Both the position numbers and the translations under genes were made by a program. Source: Clostridium_AD sp050717545 (GTDB lineage Bacteria > Bacillota > Clostridia > Clostridiales > Clostridiaceae). Taken from it: a stretch of 64,000 nt of DNA. The notes under the pieces were generated by a model, which worked only from the letters and a program-made list of their open reading frames with translations, was not told where the DNA came from and made no database searches. Below, one piece after another: positions 45,051 through 53,893 of the stretch (its first letter is position 1; every line of letters begins with the position of its first letter). Location of the stretch: NCBI RefSeq assembly GCF_050717545.1, contig NZ_JBOITN010000045.1, positions 1 through 64,000 on the forward strand, given 5' to 3'.

Positions 45051-46223
45051 TTATATTATTGCAACTCCAGTTTCTCTTGCCACTCTAGCTACCTCTGCTG
45101 CTACAGTTTTTGCTACTCTTTTGTCAAAAGCTCCCGGAATAATATATTCATCATTTAATTCTTCATCAGTAATTAAGCTTGCTATTGCTGTAGCTGCTGC
45201 AAGTTTCATTCCCTCGGTAATATCTGTTGCACGTACATCTAGTGCGCCTCTAAATATTCCTGGGAATATCAATACATTGTTGATCTGATTTGGATAATCT
45301 GATCTTCCTGTTGCAATTACTCTCGCGCCACCCTTTTTAGCTTCTTCTGGCATTATTTCAGGTGTTGGGTTTGCCATTGCAAATATAATCGAATCTTTAT
45401 TCATAGTTTTAACCATATCTTCATTTAACATATTAGGTCCTGAAACTCCAATAAATACATCTTTCCCTTTTACAATTTGGGCAAGCGTTCCATGCTCCAT
45501 ACCCCTATTTGTAACCTTTGCCATTTCTACTTGAGGTGGATTCATCCAATCAAGTCCCTCAGCAAGTGCTCCTTGTTTATCACACATTACTATGTTTTTA
45601 ATGCCGTAAGATAAAAGAAGTTTACAAATAGATATTCCTGCTGACCCCGCACCATTTATAACCACTTTTGCAACATTAATATCTTTCTTAACTACCTTTA
45701 GAGCATTGATAACTCCTGCTAAAACTACAATTGCAGTTCCATGTTGATCATCATGAAAAACTGGTATATCTAACTCTTCTTTTAATCTTCTTTCTATTTC
45801 AAAGCACCTTGGTGCAGATATATCCTCAAGATTTATTCCTCCAAAAGTTGGAGCAAGGTATTTTACTGTTTTTATAATCTCTTCAACATCTTTTGTATCA
45901 AGACATATTGGAAAAGCGTCAATATCTGCAAATTCTTTAAATAATATTGCTTTTCCTTCCATAACTGGCATTGCAGCTAATGGGCCTATATCTCCAAGTC
46001 CAAGTACTGCTGTTCCATCAGTAACTACAGCTACAAGATTTCCTTTAGCCGTATATTTGTAGACATCATCACTATTTGCATGAATTCTTCTACAAGGTTC
46101 TGCAACCCCAGGAGTGTATGCAATACTTAACTGATCTCTATTTTTTACTTCGACCTTAGATACTATTTTAATCTTACCCTTATTCTCTTCATGCATTTTT
46201 AAACTAAGTTCATCATAATTCAT
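45051..46223 (-). CDS. Malic enzyme (oxaloacetate-decarboxylating malate dehydrogenase)
   Basis: A 390-residue short-type malic enzyme converting malate to pyruvate and CO2 with reduction of NAD(P). The N-terminal domain shows the catalytic Tyr region AYTPGVAEPCR and the Lys/Asp site KAILFKEFADIDAFP. The metal region reads INLEDISAPRCFEIE, with FHDDQHGTAIV, and the Rossmann motif is INGAGSAGISI. It lacks the phosphotransacetylase extension of long bacterial forms. AGGAGG precedes the ATG. Single gene in central metabolism. Confidence 0.95.
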   Translation of the reverse strand: MNYDELSLKMHEENKGKIKIVSKVEVKNRDQLSIAYTPGVAEPCRRIHANSDDVYKYTAKGNLVAVVTDGTAVLGLGDIGPLAAMPVMEGKAILFKEFADIDAFPICLDTKDVEEIIKTVKYLAPTFGGINLEDISAPRCFEIERRLKEELDIPVFHDDQHGTAIVVLAGVINALKVVKKDINVAKVVINGAGSAGISICKLLLSYGIKNIVMCDKQGALAEGLDWMNPPQVEMAKVTNRGMEHGTLAQIVKGKDVFIGVSGPNMLNEDMVKTMNKDSIIFAMANPTPEIMPEEAKKGGARVIATGRSDYPNQINNVLIFPGIFRGALDVRATDITEGMKLAAATAIASLITDEELNDEYIIPGAFDKRVAKTVAAEVARVARETGVAII

Positions 46224-46376
46224 TTTAAAAAACCTCCTAAAAAATTTATTACATTATCGCCATCTCTTCTTCTATTATAATATAAATTACGTTATAAGTG
46301 AAATTGAATAATTCCCATGCTATTTTCACATAATATAGCTACAGTGAACGTTAAGAGATGAATGGAGGTTATACTA

Positions 46377-47105
46377 ATGAAAAAAATCAAAGTTTTATTT
46401 TATTACTTATTTACTATGATTTTGTTAAGTGGATGTGGAAATATAGGTATAGCTTCTAATACTACTATCTCTGAAAGAGGATCTGGAGTTTTTAGCTTTA
46501 AGGTTGCATATGATTATATTATATTTGATAGTTTAGACGGAAGTATATTAAAAAATAACAAGGATGCTCCAAAAGATGAGCGCATTAGAAAATACATTCA
46601 TAATGAGGACTATCTTGAAGAATATAGACTTAACTTTGATAGCTTAGAGGATTTAAATAAAAAATTAGCTTTCAATCAAAATGGATTTAAGGTTAGTGTT
46701 GTAAAAAAAATAGGTTTATTTAAGGATACATATACATATGAAATGAGTTTTCTTAAAGCCTTTGATAACTCAGCAATAAAAACAAGCTTTTTAGAAAATA
46801 ACGAGATAAATCAATCTATAACAAAATATAGCGATAGTAATATTGATAAATTTATAAGTAACGTAAAATTCACAAGCGAAGTAGTTTTGCCTGGAAAAAT
46901 AATATCAACTAATGCAGTAGGTGATACAGGTGGCAACCTAGTATGGACCTACAACTTAAGTCAGATTAATTCCCAGACAACAATGACTGCTACATACGTG
47001 ATAGATAAAACTAAAACTACTGCTTTGTTTGGCCTTATTGGAACAGTTGTAATTATTTTAATTATTTATTTGATTGTTAGGGCTAAGAAATTAAAAGTAT
47101 CATAA
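46377..47105 (+). CDS. LppM/DUF3153-like lipoprotein with C-terminal membrane span
   Basis: A 242-residue lipoprotein. The signal MKKIKVLFYYLFTMILLSGC gives a clear lipobox LSGC. The body (about 25-205) is rich in strands, and a single hydrophobic span (about 213-235) is followed by basic RAKKLK, so it is held at both ends on the outer face. This lipobox-domain-span order is that of the LppM family, whose function is unclear. ATG 46377 has GGAGG eight bases upstream; the ATG five codons earlier overlaps that site. Single gene. Confidence 0.78.
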   Translation: MKKIKVLFYYLFTMILLSGCGNIGIASNTTISERGSGVFSFKVAYDYIIFDSLDGSILKNNKDAPKDERIRKYIHNEDYLEEYRLNFDSLEDLNKKLAFNQNGFKVSVVKKIGLFKDTYTYEMSFLKAFDNSAIKTSFLENNEINQSITKYSDSNIDKFISNVKFTSEVVLPGKIISTNAVGDTGGNLVWTYNLSQINSQTTMTATYVIDKTKTTALFGLIGTVVIILIIYLIVRAKKLKVS

Positions 47106-47115
47106 TAATATGATC

Positions 47116-48714
47116 TCAGTGTTTAACATTTCTCTGTATTAATTCCATAAAGATTCCCGGGGTAACTATGCTTGCTTTAGGATTTTGCTTTATTTTATCC
47201 ACAGCCCTCTTAATATTATCAATAGTTTTGCTCCAAGCATGCACATAAACAAATGTGTAACTATTAGCATTGTTAATGCCTACTTGCCCAGAGCTAATTC
47301 TTTCATTGATTTTAGCAACCAGCTGATCTTCACTTTCAATGTTGTCCCAAAGCAAATCTCTACAAGACACTACAGGTTTATTATTAGACCAAATAATTTC
47401 TCCGTGATAATTATCATGCCTATGATAATCAAGATAAAACAATCCGTAAATATTGGGTTTAGCATTGAATTTATACCAAAGCTTGCAATCATAAAAAGAA
47501 AAGTCGTCAATAATTGCTATATATTTTTGATCTACTTTTTTCATATAATCATTTAATCTATTAATATATATGCCCAGAGTACTTTTATCAAATTTACTTG
47601 GGTACATATATCCATTTCCAGATGGAGGCACTATAAAGTAATCATTTGTACATCCACGCGCTGCACTTTCATAATATAAATTAAATACAGTAGGTGCAAG
47701 ATAATATAAAGATGGACTTAGTGACCACCCCAAATTAAATTTACCTTTATCAGGAGAACCATACCACTTATGTGACCCATAATTAGTTCCAAGATTCCAC
47801 TGTTGGTTGTCTCCATCGGACATGATAAATGTTACATAATGTTTCTTTTCCCCGTTAGGAATATTTTTTACCTTTACTTGAGTTTTTGGAATTGATGGAA
47901 ATGAACTTAATACAGTTAAATTATAAGACCAATCCGCAGCAACCATACTAATGCCATACTTAGAAGTTGTACTTACATTAATAAATTCATCTGGCCCCCA
48001 CCCATAACATACAGAGTCCTTTTCCATAGATGAAAATATTTTATCCCGAAGTGTTGTATCATTTATTTTGTCCTCATAAAATATTAATGATTTGGTCATT
48101 ACTGCATAATCTCTTAAGGCTGAGCTTTTATCAGGTGATAACTCAATTACTATAGAATGATTAAGGCCTAAATTCCATAAATTATCATAGGCCCATTTTT
48201 CATCAGTACCCCTCAAGTCCGCTTTAATAGTTGTAATGCCTTGTGCGCGCACCTTCTCCTCAATAACCTCATCAATAACAATGCAATTATTTAATGATGC
48301 AAAAGAACAAGCATTATTTATTGAAGGATCTTTTAAAGATTTATTATTATAAAGCACATATCCCTCTACATAACTTTTAAACATATCTAATAATATCCAT
48401 GGATCTGAAATAATATCATACTTAACTCCATACCGTTTTTTTAAATCATCTAACCATATTTGATAGTCTGGTTGTGATGAATTGAGTGTGTATATCTGCC
48501 TTGTGGAATGACTATTAACAAGGCCTTGAAGTGTAGCTATCATTGCGGACTCACTTTTAGTCATCGTGTTTTGAGAAATAACATATAAATGGGTTGGCAT
48601 TATAGGGTTTTTTATATAATTGGATGAAGTTTCGATTCTATCAGTAACTGGAAAAGGAATATTATTACCGTTAATAATACTCCTTTTCCAATCACTCCAT
48701 TTAATTAAACTCAT
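47116..48714 (-). CDS. GxGYxYP-family putative glycoside hydrolase
   Basis: A 532-residue protein of the GxGYxYP family, named for its signature, here PPSGNGYMYPSKF at about residue 350. N-terminal domains cover about 25-220, and the C-terminal domain (about 225-530) also holds SDGDNQQWNLG and IDDFSFYD, acidic motifs that may be catalytic. No reaction is established for the family. No signal peptide is seen at the chosen start, although many relatives are secreted. ATG 48714 overlaps the end of the phosphatase gene by 14 bases, so the two are coupled; the open frame upstream lies wholly inside that gene. Confidence 0.75.
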   Translation of the reverse strand: MSLIKWSDWKRSIINGNNIPFPVTDRIETSSNYIKNPIMPTHLYVISQNTMTKSESAMIATLQGLVNSHSTRQIYTLNSSQPDYQIWLDDLKKRYGVKYDIISDPWILLDMFKSYVEGYVLYNNKSLKDPSINNACSFASLNNCIVIDEVIEEKVRAQGITTIKADLRGTDEKWAYDNLWNLGLNHSIVIELSPDKSSALRDYAVMTKSLIFYEDKINDTTLRDKIFSSMEKDSVCYGWGPDEFINVSTTSKYGISMVAADWSYNLTVLSSFPSIPKTQVKVKNIPNGEKKHYVTFIMSDGDNQQWNLGTNYGSHKWYGSPDKGKFNLGWSLSPSLYYLAPTVFNLYYESAARGCTNDYFIVPPSGNGYMYPSKFDKSTLGIYINRLNDYMKKVDQKYIAIIDDFSFYDCKLWYKFNAKPNIYGLFYLDYHRHDNYHGEIIWSNNKPVVSCRDLLWDNIESEDQLVAKINERISSGQVGINNANSYTFVYVHAWSKTIDNIKRAVDKIKQNPKASIVTPGIFMELIQRNVKH

Positions 48715-49585
48715 TACTGTTTTCCAAGCAGTATTTATAAAAATTTTGTAAGAAGTTAATTCGCTCATTATTATAAAAAGATTTAATATGACTCTCATCA
48801 AAACTTGCAAGTAATAGCTGCCTCTTTATAATATCATCTGCAGATACTCTATTTGCGTTTCTAATCATATCGTACATAATCATAAACGTAGTAGTTCTTC
48901 CAATCCCCTGTTTACAGTGAAAATGAATCCAGGTATTTTTCGGCAAAACGCAAACTAGTTGTATAAAATAATCAACCATATCATCTAAAGGTATCTTACC
49001 ATCAGTAACAGTGATGCGAGCATATGACAATCCTTTAGAACTAACCAGGTATTTTTCATTTTCAACTTCTCTTGGAATCACAGTTATATTTTTATGATTA
49101 TAATAAGTCATAGGCACACCTAATTTAATGCTATTAAGTTTATAATATTCGTCTGTTAAAACTTGCTGCCTTGTTAATCCTATGTTGGCATTATTTAATG
49201 TTGTAGCCCAGCTAACAGGAGCTCCATTAATAAACCCATGTGATTCTTGCCTTAAATCAATTACCAGTATAGGTAACGTCTGTCCGATACTTTTTATTAC
49301 AAGTGGAAGATTATATTTTGAGAATTGTTGACTACCAGAGATATTTAATTTATCTAATCCGATAAGATTTAATTTATCCTTGTTTTGCGTAGTAAGCGAG
49401 GTAGTAGACTTTCTAAAGTTTTTAGGAATGTCAGTGTAATTTTGGTTATCTAAAATAAGATTAACAACAGTTTTATCATCTAATGATGCACTAGGAAGCT
49501 GCGATACTTCATTTTTTATTTCTCTTGAATATAAGTTTTCATTATAAGACCTCATCATATTATAAAAACATGGACTATAGTACAT
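48701..49585 (-). CDS. PTP-like phytase / inositol-phosphate phosphatase
   Basis: A 294-residue cysteine phosphatase. The P-loop HCKQGIGRT carries Cys224 and Arg230, and the general acid is probably Asp195 in ARITVTDGKIP. The PTP-like phytase features LVIDLRQESHGFINGAPVSWA upstream and the long N-terminal lid fit myo-inositol-hexakisphosphate phosphatases better than protein phosphatases. Substrate could be inositol phosphates or phosphoproteins. Known phytases of this class are often exported, but this one has no signal peptide. ATG 49585 has GGAGG upstream. It is cotranscribed with the GxGYxYP gene. Confidence 0.82.
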   Translation of the reverse strand: MYYSPCFYNMMRSYNENLYSREIKNEVSQLPSASLDDKTVVNLILDNQNYTDIPKNFRKSTTSLTTQNKDKLNLIGLDKLNISGSQQFSKYNLPLVIKSIGQTLPILVIDLRQESHGFINGAPVSWATTLNNANIGLTRQQVLTDEYYKLNSIKLGVPMTYYNHKNITVIPREVENEKYLVSSKGLSYARITVTDGKIPLDDMVDYFIQLVCVLPKNTWIHFHCKQGIGRTTTFMIMYDMIRNANRVSADDIIKRQLLLASFDESHIKSFYNNERINFLQNFYKYCLENSNEFN

Positions 49586-49930
49586 ATATATCCTCCATAA
49601 AATAAATTTCACTATATATTATGTTATGGAGAATCGTTTTGCTCCAAATCCTATTGTTATATATTAAATTATCTCCTGCAGAGCTGAGATATAGTTAAAT
49701 ACTTCTAAATAAGCTCATTCAGATTGAATCACCTCTATGTATTTTTTTACATGTATACTTTTACGAATTATTCACAATAATGATAATTGTCATATAAACT
49801 TTTATTAGTATAATTAAAATTTATATGACCATAATCTGTTATAAGAGTATAATGTATATATACAGCATAGTTTTGATAACCATAAGAAGAATTTGCTGGA
49901 AACACTAAATCATTTAGGAGGTACATACAT
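49586..49930. other. Intergenic region with a repeat and a stem-loop
   Basis: AT-rich, no gene seen. It contains copy 2 of the 37-base repeat (49664-49700) and a stem-loop formed by GTCATATAA (49789-49797) and TTATATGAC (49821-49829). It must also carry divergent promoters for the phosphatase and YqeY genes. Confidence 0.4.
49664..49700. repeat. 37-base interspersed repeat, copy 2
   Basis: The core ATCTCCTGCAGAGCTGA lies between TTAAAT ends, matching 41997-42033 at about 30 of 37 positions. Same orientation as copy 1. Confidence 0.5.
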
Positions 49931-50371
49931 ATGTTAAAACAAACACTAAAAGCTGATATTATTAAATATATGAAAAGCAGGGATAAGATAAGGCTTACTA
50001 CTTTAAGGACATTAATGGCTGACGTTAAATATAAGGAATTAGATTTAAAAAGAGAGCTAGAAGACAATGAGTTAGTTGGTATTATAGAGAAAACAATCAA
50101 ACAATTAAATGAAACTCTAGTTTATGCAAAACAATCTGAGAAAGCAGAAATTATTGCCGAAACAGAAACATCTATTGAAATGCTTTCTGTATATATGCCA
50201 AAGCAATTTACTGATGATGAAGCGAAAGCAATCATAGCTGAGGTTATTGCTAAAAACAGCTTTAAGGGAAAGGGTGATATGGGAAAAGTTATGAAGGCAA
50301 TTATGCCTAAACTTAAAGGAAAATATGATGGAAGGAAAGTAAATCCTCTTGTAAATGAATTACTAGCATAG
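49931..50371 (+). CDS. yqeY: GatB/YqeY domain protein
   Basis: A 146-residue, all-helical protein matching YqeY, which resembles the tRNA-binding tail of the GatB amidotransferase. The N-terminal half contains KYMKSRDKIRLTTLRTLMAD and the C-terminal half the KGKGDMGKVMKAIMPKLKGK motif and DGRKVNPLV. It may bind tRNA or support translation; its exact role is not established. AGGAGG precedes the ATG. It is a single gene with its own terminator. Confidence 0.93.
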   Translation: MLKQTLKADIIKYMKSRDKIRLTTLRTLMADVKYKELDLKRELEDNELVGIIEKTIKQLNETLVYAKQSEKAEIIAETETSIEMLSVYMPKQFTDDEAKAIIAEVIAKNSFKGKGDMGKVMKAIMPKLKGKYDGRKVNPLVNELLA

Positions 50372-50380
50372 GTTCTCACT

Positions 50381-50413
50381 GGGTAGTGATATTTATATCA
50401 CTACCCCTTTTTT
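50381..50413 (+). terminator. Terminator after yqeY
   Basis: GGGTAGTGATAT (50381-50392) pairs perfectly with 50395-50406, and a run of T residues follows. Classic Rho-independent terminator. Confidence 0.92.
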
Positions 50414-50561
50414 TATAAATATATTAAATGTTTAATTATGTTTCTAATGTTTCTAATGTACATATTTTGCATTGCAAATACAATTTTTTTTTGATATACT
50501 TGGTATAATATTAAAGAATCTATAATAAATAAATATAAAAATATGGAAGTTGGTGTTAAAA

Positions 50562-50708
50562 ATGGGTCTTTTACGTTGGATAGGCGGAATAGTAGTATTT
50601 TTTTGGGTTTTAGGTCTTATATTTAAAGTTGGTGGCGGTATGATACATACGTTACTAGTAATAGCTGCGATAGTATTTATCGTTGATATGATTTCAGGTA
50701 AAAAATAA
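50562..50708 (+). CDS. Lmo0937-family small membrane protein
   Basis: A 48-residue protein reading MGLLRWIGGIVVFFWVLGLI, then FKVGGGMIHTLLVIAAIVFIVDMISGKK. Two hydrophobic spans are separated by a Gly-rich turn. This is the pattern of the lmo0937-type family of tiny membrane proteins found across bacteria and often linked with stress. GGTG lies six bases before the ATG. A terminator follows 17 bases after the stop. Function unknown. Confidence 0.82.
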   Translation: MGLLRWIGGIVVFFWVLGLIFKVGGGMIHTLLVIAAIVFIVDMISGKK

Positions 50709-50724
50709 ATTCTAACTAACATTT

Positions 50725-50753
50725 GCCCTTATATGATTTTTTTACATAAGGGC
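50725..50753. terminator. Terminator between convergent genes
   Basis: GCCCTTAT (50725-50732) pairs with ATAAGGGC (50746-50753), loop rich in T, and T residues follow on the plus strand. It serves the small membrane protein gene and probably the convergent hydrolase gene. Confidence 0.85.
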
Positions 50754-50774
50754 CTTTTATTTTACTTTTTATTT

Positions 50775-51692
50775 CTAGTTATCATATACTTTATCAGATG
50801 GACTTTTTGAATATTTAAGAAACCCCTTATCCATATTTAAAACTATAGCTCCTATTTCATTTAAATATTCAACATATGAATTTAACATTTTTTTTATTAG
50901 GGCATGTTTATATTTATTTTTTACAGGAATATTAAAATTGTTAATAACAGCCTTGAAAATATCTTCCATTGTCATTCCATCATCTATAAGTGTACATATT
51001 CTTGCAGCTCTGCGCTTATAGAAACTTATATTATCACTTATAAGTTTTGTAACATCCTCATACATACCTTTGTGTGCGACAACATATTTGCTACATTTTA
51101 AATCATAAAGTTTTAATTTGCTTAATAAATCCTCACTAAGTATATACGCATAAGGCATTTTAGCTCCCCCCATGACTTCATAACTAATAAGTGAATCCCC
51201 TAAATAGCAAACATCATCTGGGGTAGTAATACATATATGAGCAGGGCTATGTCCAGGTGTATGAAGAATTTTAAATTGAACATCGCACATAGTTATTCTA
51301 TCTTGATTATCAAAAATCATAATATCTGTTTCACAAACCATATGTCCAAAATGCTTGGAGACATCCGTTAATGTTTGACCACTATAATAAAGTTTGAGAT
51401 TAATTATGGAACTGCAAATAAGTGCTTCATATGCCGGCATTGCAGTAATGCAACCATATTTTTTCTTTAAATATTCATTATTACCTATATGATCTACATG
51501 AGCATGACTGCATATTATCCCAACTACATTAAAATTATTTTTTTCAAGAAGTTCATCTATTCCTTTTCTTTCTCCCTGCGCCCATCCTGAATCCAACATA
51601 ATAATATCTTCATTGTTAATTTTATAGAAAGGTACATACGACATTCCAGTATTAATGCAGAATGTATTTCCTTTCACTCTTTTTATATCCAT
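50775..51692 (-). CDS. Metallo-beta-lactamase-fold hydrolase
   Basis: A 305-residue cytosolic MBL-fold protein. The zinc motif SHAHVDHIG (His63, His65, Asp67, His68) is complete, followed by HTPGHSPAHI and the Asp in YLGDSLI. The last 90 residues form a helical domain resembling those of MBL hydrolases in clostridia. Possible reactions include thioester or phosphodiester hydrolysis; nothing in the sequence decides. The ribosome site before ATG 51692 is weak. Confidence 0.85.
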   Translation of the reverse strand: MDIKRVKGNTFCINTGMSYVPFYKINNEDIIMLDSGWAQGERKGIDELLEKNNFNVVGIICSHAHVDHIGNNEYLKKKYGCITAMPAYEALICSSIINLKLYYSGQTLTDVSKHFGHMVCETDIMIFDNQDRITMCDVQFKILHTPGHSPAHICITTPDDVCYLGDSLISYEVMGGAKMPYAYILSEDLLSKLKLYDLKCSKYVVAHKGMYEDVTKLISDNISFYKRRAARICTLIDDGMTMEDIFKAVINNFNIPVKNKYKHALIKKMLNSYVEYLNEIGAIVLNMDKGFLKYSKSPSDKVYDN

Positions 51693-51780
51693 ATATCGTC
51701 TTCAGCAGAGTGTATGCTGCAAACACACAAAACCACCAAATGCTCACTTCCTTTCTATATCTAGTATATTTTAGTTCAAC

Positions 51781-52404
51781 CTATATATTTTTAAGTTTTT
51801 CCTGCGTATCTTTTCTTAATCTAAATATTTTTTCAAGTTTTTCTCCAGCAACTTTTACTTGATCTACAGCGATTTGATTTTGTAACACGTCACCCTTTTT
51901 AAACAATTTTAGAACTTTAACAGTAGATGTTACTCTATACCCTAATCCTTCAAGTGGTTTTTTCATAGCCTCAGCAGTAAATCCCATATCTTCCTCATTA
52001 TTTTGCTCACAAATAGCTATAACTACAGCATATTTTCCGCCTTTTGCTTCGTTAATGCTTGACCAAACAGAGCGATCATCTTCTGCAAAGACTTGAAAAC
52101 AATAAAGTCTTTCAATAAAAGCTTTCATATCTGAAGTTATATTATAAAAATACGTTGGAGATCCTAAAACAATAGCATCAGAATTTAAAATAAGTGGATA
52201 TATTTTCTGCATATCATCCTTTATTACGCACTTATATGTGTCTTTGCATCCTTCACATCCCGTGCACCCGCTTATATTATAATCTCCTAGAAAAATCATC
52301 TCAGTATCAACACCTTTTGACTCCATTACTTTTAATGTTTGCTCTACTAAATATGATGTATTACCATTTTTTCTCGTGCTTCCTACTATACCTAATACTT
52401 TCAT
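51781..52404 (-). CDS. Flavodoxin-fold NAD(P)H-dependent FMN oxidoreductase, Fe-S flavoprotein-like
   Basis: A 207-residue flavoprotein. The FMN phosphate loop GSTRKNGNTSYLV starts at about residue 7. The GCTGCEGCKDTYKC stretch (four Cys near 47-59) resembles the cysteine motif of iron-sulfur flavoproteins, so a 4Fe-4S cluster is possible. SPTYFYNITSDMKAFIER is the second FMN loop. It may reduce quinones, O2 or peroxide in an anaerobe. ATG 52404 has GGAGG seven bases upstream. Confidence 0.85.
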   Translation of the reverse strand: MKVLGIVGSTRKNGNTSYLVEQTLKVMESKGVDTEMIFLGDYNISGCTGCEGCKDTYKCVIKDDMQKIYPLILNSDAIVLGSPTYFYNITSDMKAFIERLYCFQVFAEDDRSVWSSINEAKGGKYAVVIAICEQNNEEDMGFTAEAMKKPLEGLGYRVTSTVKVLKLFKKGDVLQNQIAVDQVKVAGEKLEKIFRLRKDTQEKLKNI

Positions 52405-52523
52405 TCTAAATCCTCCAAACACAATATATTTTATGTTACTTAAGAAAGCTATTCTTTAAATAAATCTCCTTTTATTTTATCCCAAAATGTACATCATTAC
52501 TACCTTTGAATTCATAAAACAAA

Positions 52524-52568
52524 AAAATGATTAGAGATGTGAGTTTTACACACTTCTCCAATCATTTT
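52524..52568 (-). terminator. Terminator after rubrerythrin
   Basis: AAAATGATT and AATCATTTT arms with further pairing inside; on the minus strand a run of seven T residues follows. It lies 29 bases past the stop at 52597. Confidence 0.8.
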
Positions 52569-52596
52569 CTGAAAATTATTTTTTATAATATATCTA

Positions 52597-53187
52597 TTAA
52601 TAGTTTTCTGCTAATATTTCAAAATAAGCTTTTGGATGAGCACAGGCTGGGCAAATTTCTGGTGCTTCTTTACCTTCAGAAATATATCCACAATTAGTGC
52701 ACTTCCATAAAGTTTTTTCAGCTTTTTTAAATACAGTTCCATCTTCTATATTTTTAGCTAGTTTTATATATCTTTCTTCATGTTTTTTCTCAACCTCAGA
52801 AATTTTTGTATATACAAATGCAATGTCAGAAAAACCTTCTTCTTTTGCATCTTTTGCAAATTGAGGATATAGCGTTGTCCATTCTTCATTCTCACCAGCC
52901 GCTGCTGCTAATAAATTTCCTTTTGTATCACCAAGGAAAACAGGATATCCTGCATCATTAATAACAACTGCATCACCATTTAAATCACTGTTTGCTAAAA
53001 ATTTAAAAAACCTTTCTGCATGTTCTTTCTCATTACCTGCTGTTTCTGTAAATATGTTCTGAATTTGCACGTAACCTTCTTTTTTAGCTATAGATGCATA
53101 AAAAGTATATCTATTTCTCGCTTGAGATTCTCCTGCAAAAGATTTTAAAAGATTTTCGGCTGTTTTTGTTCCTTTTAATTTTATCAT
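52597..53187 (-). CDS. Rubrerythrin
   Basis: A 196-residue peroxidase of anaerobes. The N-terminal four-helix diiron domain holds the Glu-rich helices (AGESQARNRYTFYA, TAGNEKEHAERFFKFL, ISEVEKKHEERY). The C-terminal rubredoxin-like iron site is CTNCGY with CPACAHPKAYFE. It reduces hydrogen peroxide to water using rubredoxin electrons. ATG 53187 has GGAGG five bases upstream; the longer frame has no site. It complements the flavodiiron protein elsewhere in the window in handling oxygen stress. Confidence 0.96.
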   Translation of the reverse strand: MIKLKGTKTAENLLKSFAGESQARNRYTFYASIAKKEGYVQIQNIFTETAGNEKEHAERFFKFLANSDLNGDAVVINDAGYPVFLGDTKGNLLAAAAGENEEWTTLYPQFAKDAKEEGFSDIAFVYTKISEVEKKHEERYIKLAKNIEDGTVFKKAEKTLWKCTNCGYISEGKEAPEICPACAHPKAYFEILAENY

Positions 53188-53266
53188 TTTGTCCTCCTCT
53201 ATTTGCATATGTGTTTCTTTAAATATATTCCAAAATTAATAATTCTAGAATATATAATCCCACAAT

Positions 53267-53701
53267 TTAAAGTTTCTTCCCCATTCCGGAAACAATAATA
53301 AATTCTGAATCTATTTTATCTTCTGATTCCTTAATTACAGTACTATCACTTTCATCTTCGCGATCATCATTTTCTGCAGTGAATATTTTTTTAGTACCTA
53401 TACCATCTTCTGATTCCTTATCTACCGCACTTTGATTTCCCCAATATTCTTCTGCTTCATCTTCCATTATTTCAAGTCTAGTATAGTAATCAGGAAATTC
53501 AGTTAAATGTGCAAGTGCAATTTTACCTGTAAGTATTGGATCATTATTTGTAACATCTGTATCTGGATCTGTTATACCGTGCTCAAGTTCAACCATCATT
53601 CCCATTCTAAATTGCTCTATATTAAATTTCGCCCAATTTATTCCAAGTTCCTCACCTATCTCTTTAGCTTGCTGACTAGTAAATATTTTTTCTTTTGACA
53701 T
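53267..53701 (-). CDS. DUF5661-family protein with acidic repeated tail
   Basis: A 144-residue protein. The N-terminal part FTSQQAKEIGEELGINWAKF to ARLT-like helices (about 1-80) matches DUF5661, a small family often encoded in Firmicutes and of unknown role; the helix MVELEHGI is typical. The tail (about 88-144) is very acidic and contains two related copies of KESED (VDKESEDGIGTKK and VIKESEDKIDSEF), also seen at DNA level. Such a tail suggests slippage or duplication. ATG 53701 has GGAGGG upstream. Confidence 0.65.
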   Translation of the reverse strand: MSKEKIFTSQQAKEIGEELGINWAKFNIEQFRMGMMVELEHGITDPDTDVTNNDPILTGKIALAHLTEFPDYYTRLEIMEDEAEEYWGNQSAVDKESEDGIGTKKIFTAENDDREDESDSTVIKESEDKIDSEFIIVSGMGKKL

Positions 53702-53893
53702 AATATCACCCTCCATTAAAATAATTGTATAATCTAAAATTATACTTTACATACTTAAGGAAAATTTAGAATATTCTATTTATATTATATCATGTTTATC
53801 ATCATATTTCAACATTCATCGTCAGTTAATCGTATCTTTTTTCAATATTTTACATTTTTATATGTCCTACAAATTAATTATAGGACATAATTT

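Noticed and set aside
48715..48810. N-terminal extension of the GxGYxYP protein with a hydrophobic stretch
   Set aside because: It lies entirely within the phosphatase coding region and has no ribosome site, so the apparent membrane segment is probably an artefact.
49768..50100. Minus-strand open frame opposite the yqeY gene
   Set aside because: It overlaps the start of a well-supported gene on the other strand and has no ribosome site or family resemblance.
53188..53260. A PerR box upstream of rubrerythrin
   Set aside because: The best candidate near TTCTAGAATTATT matches only about 9 of 14 positions, not enough in such AT-rich DNA.
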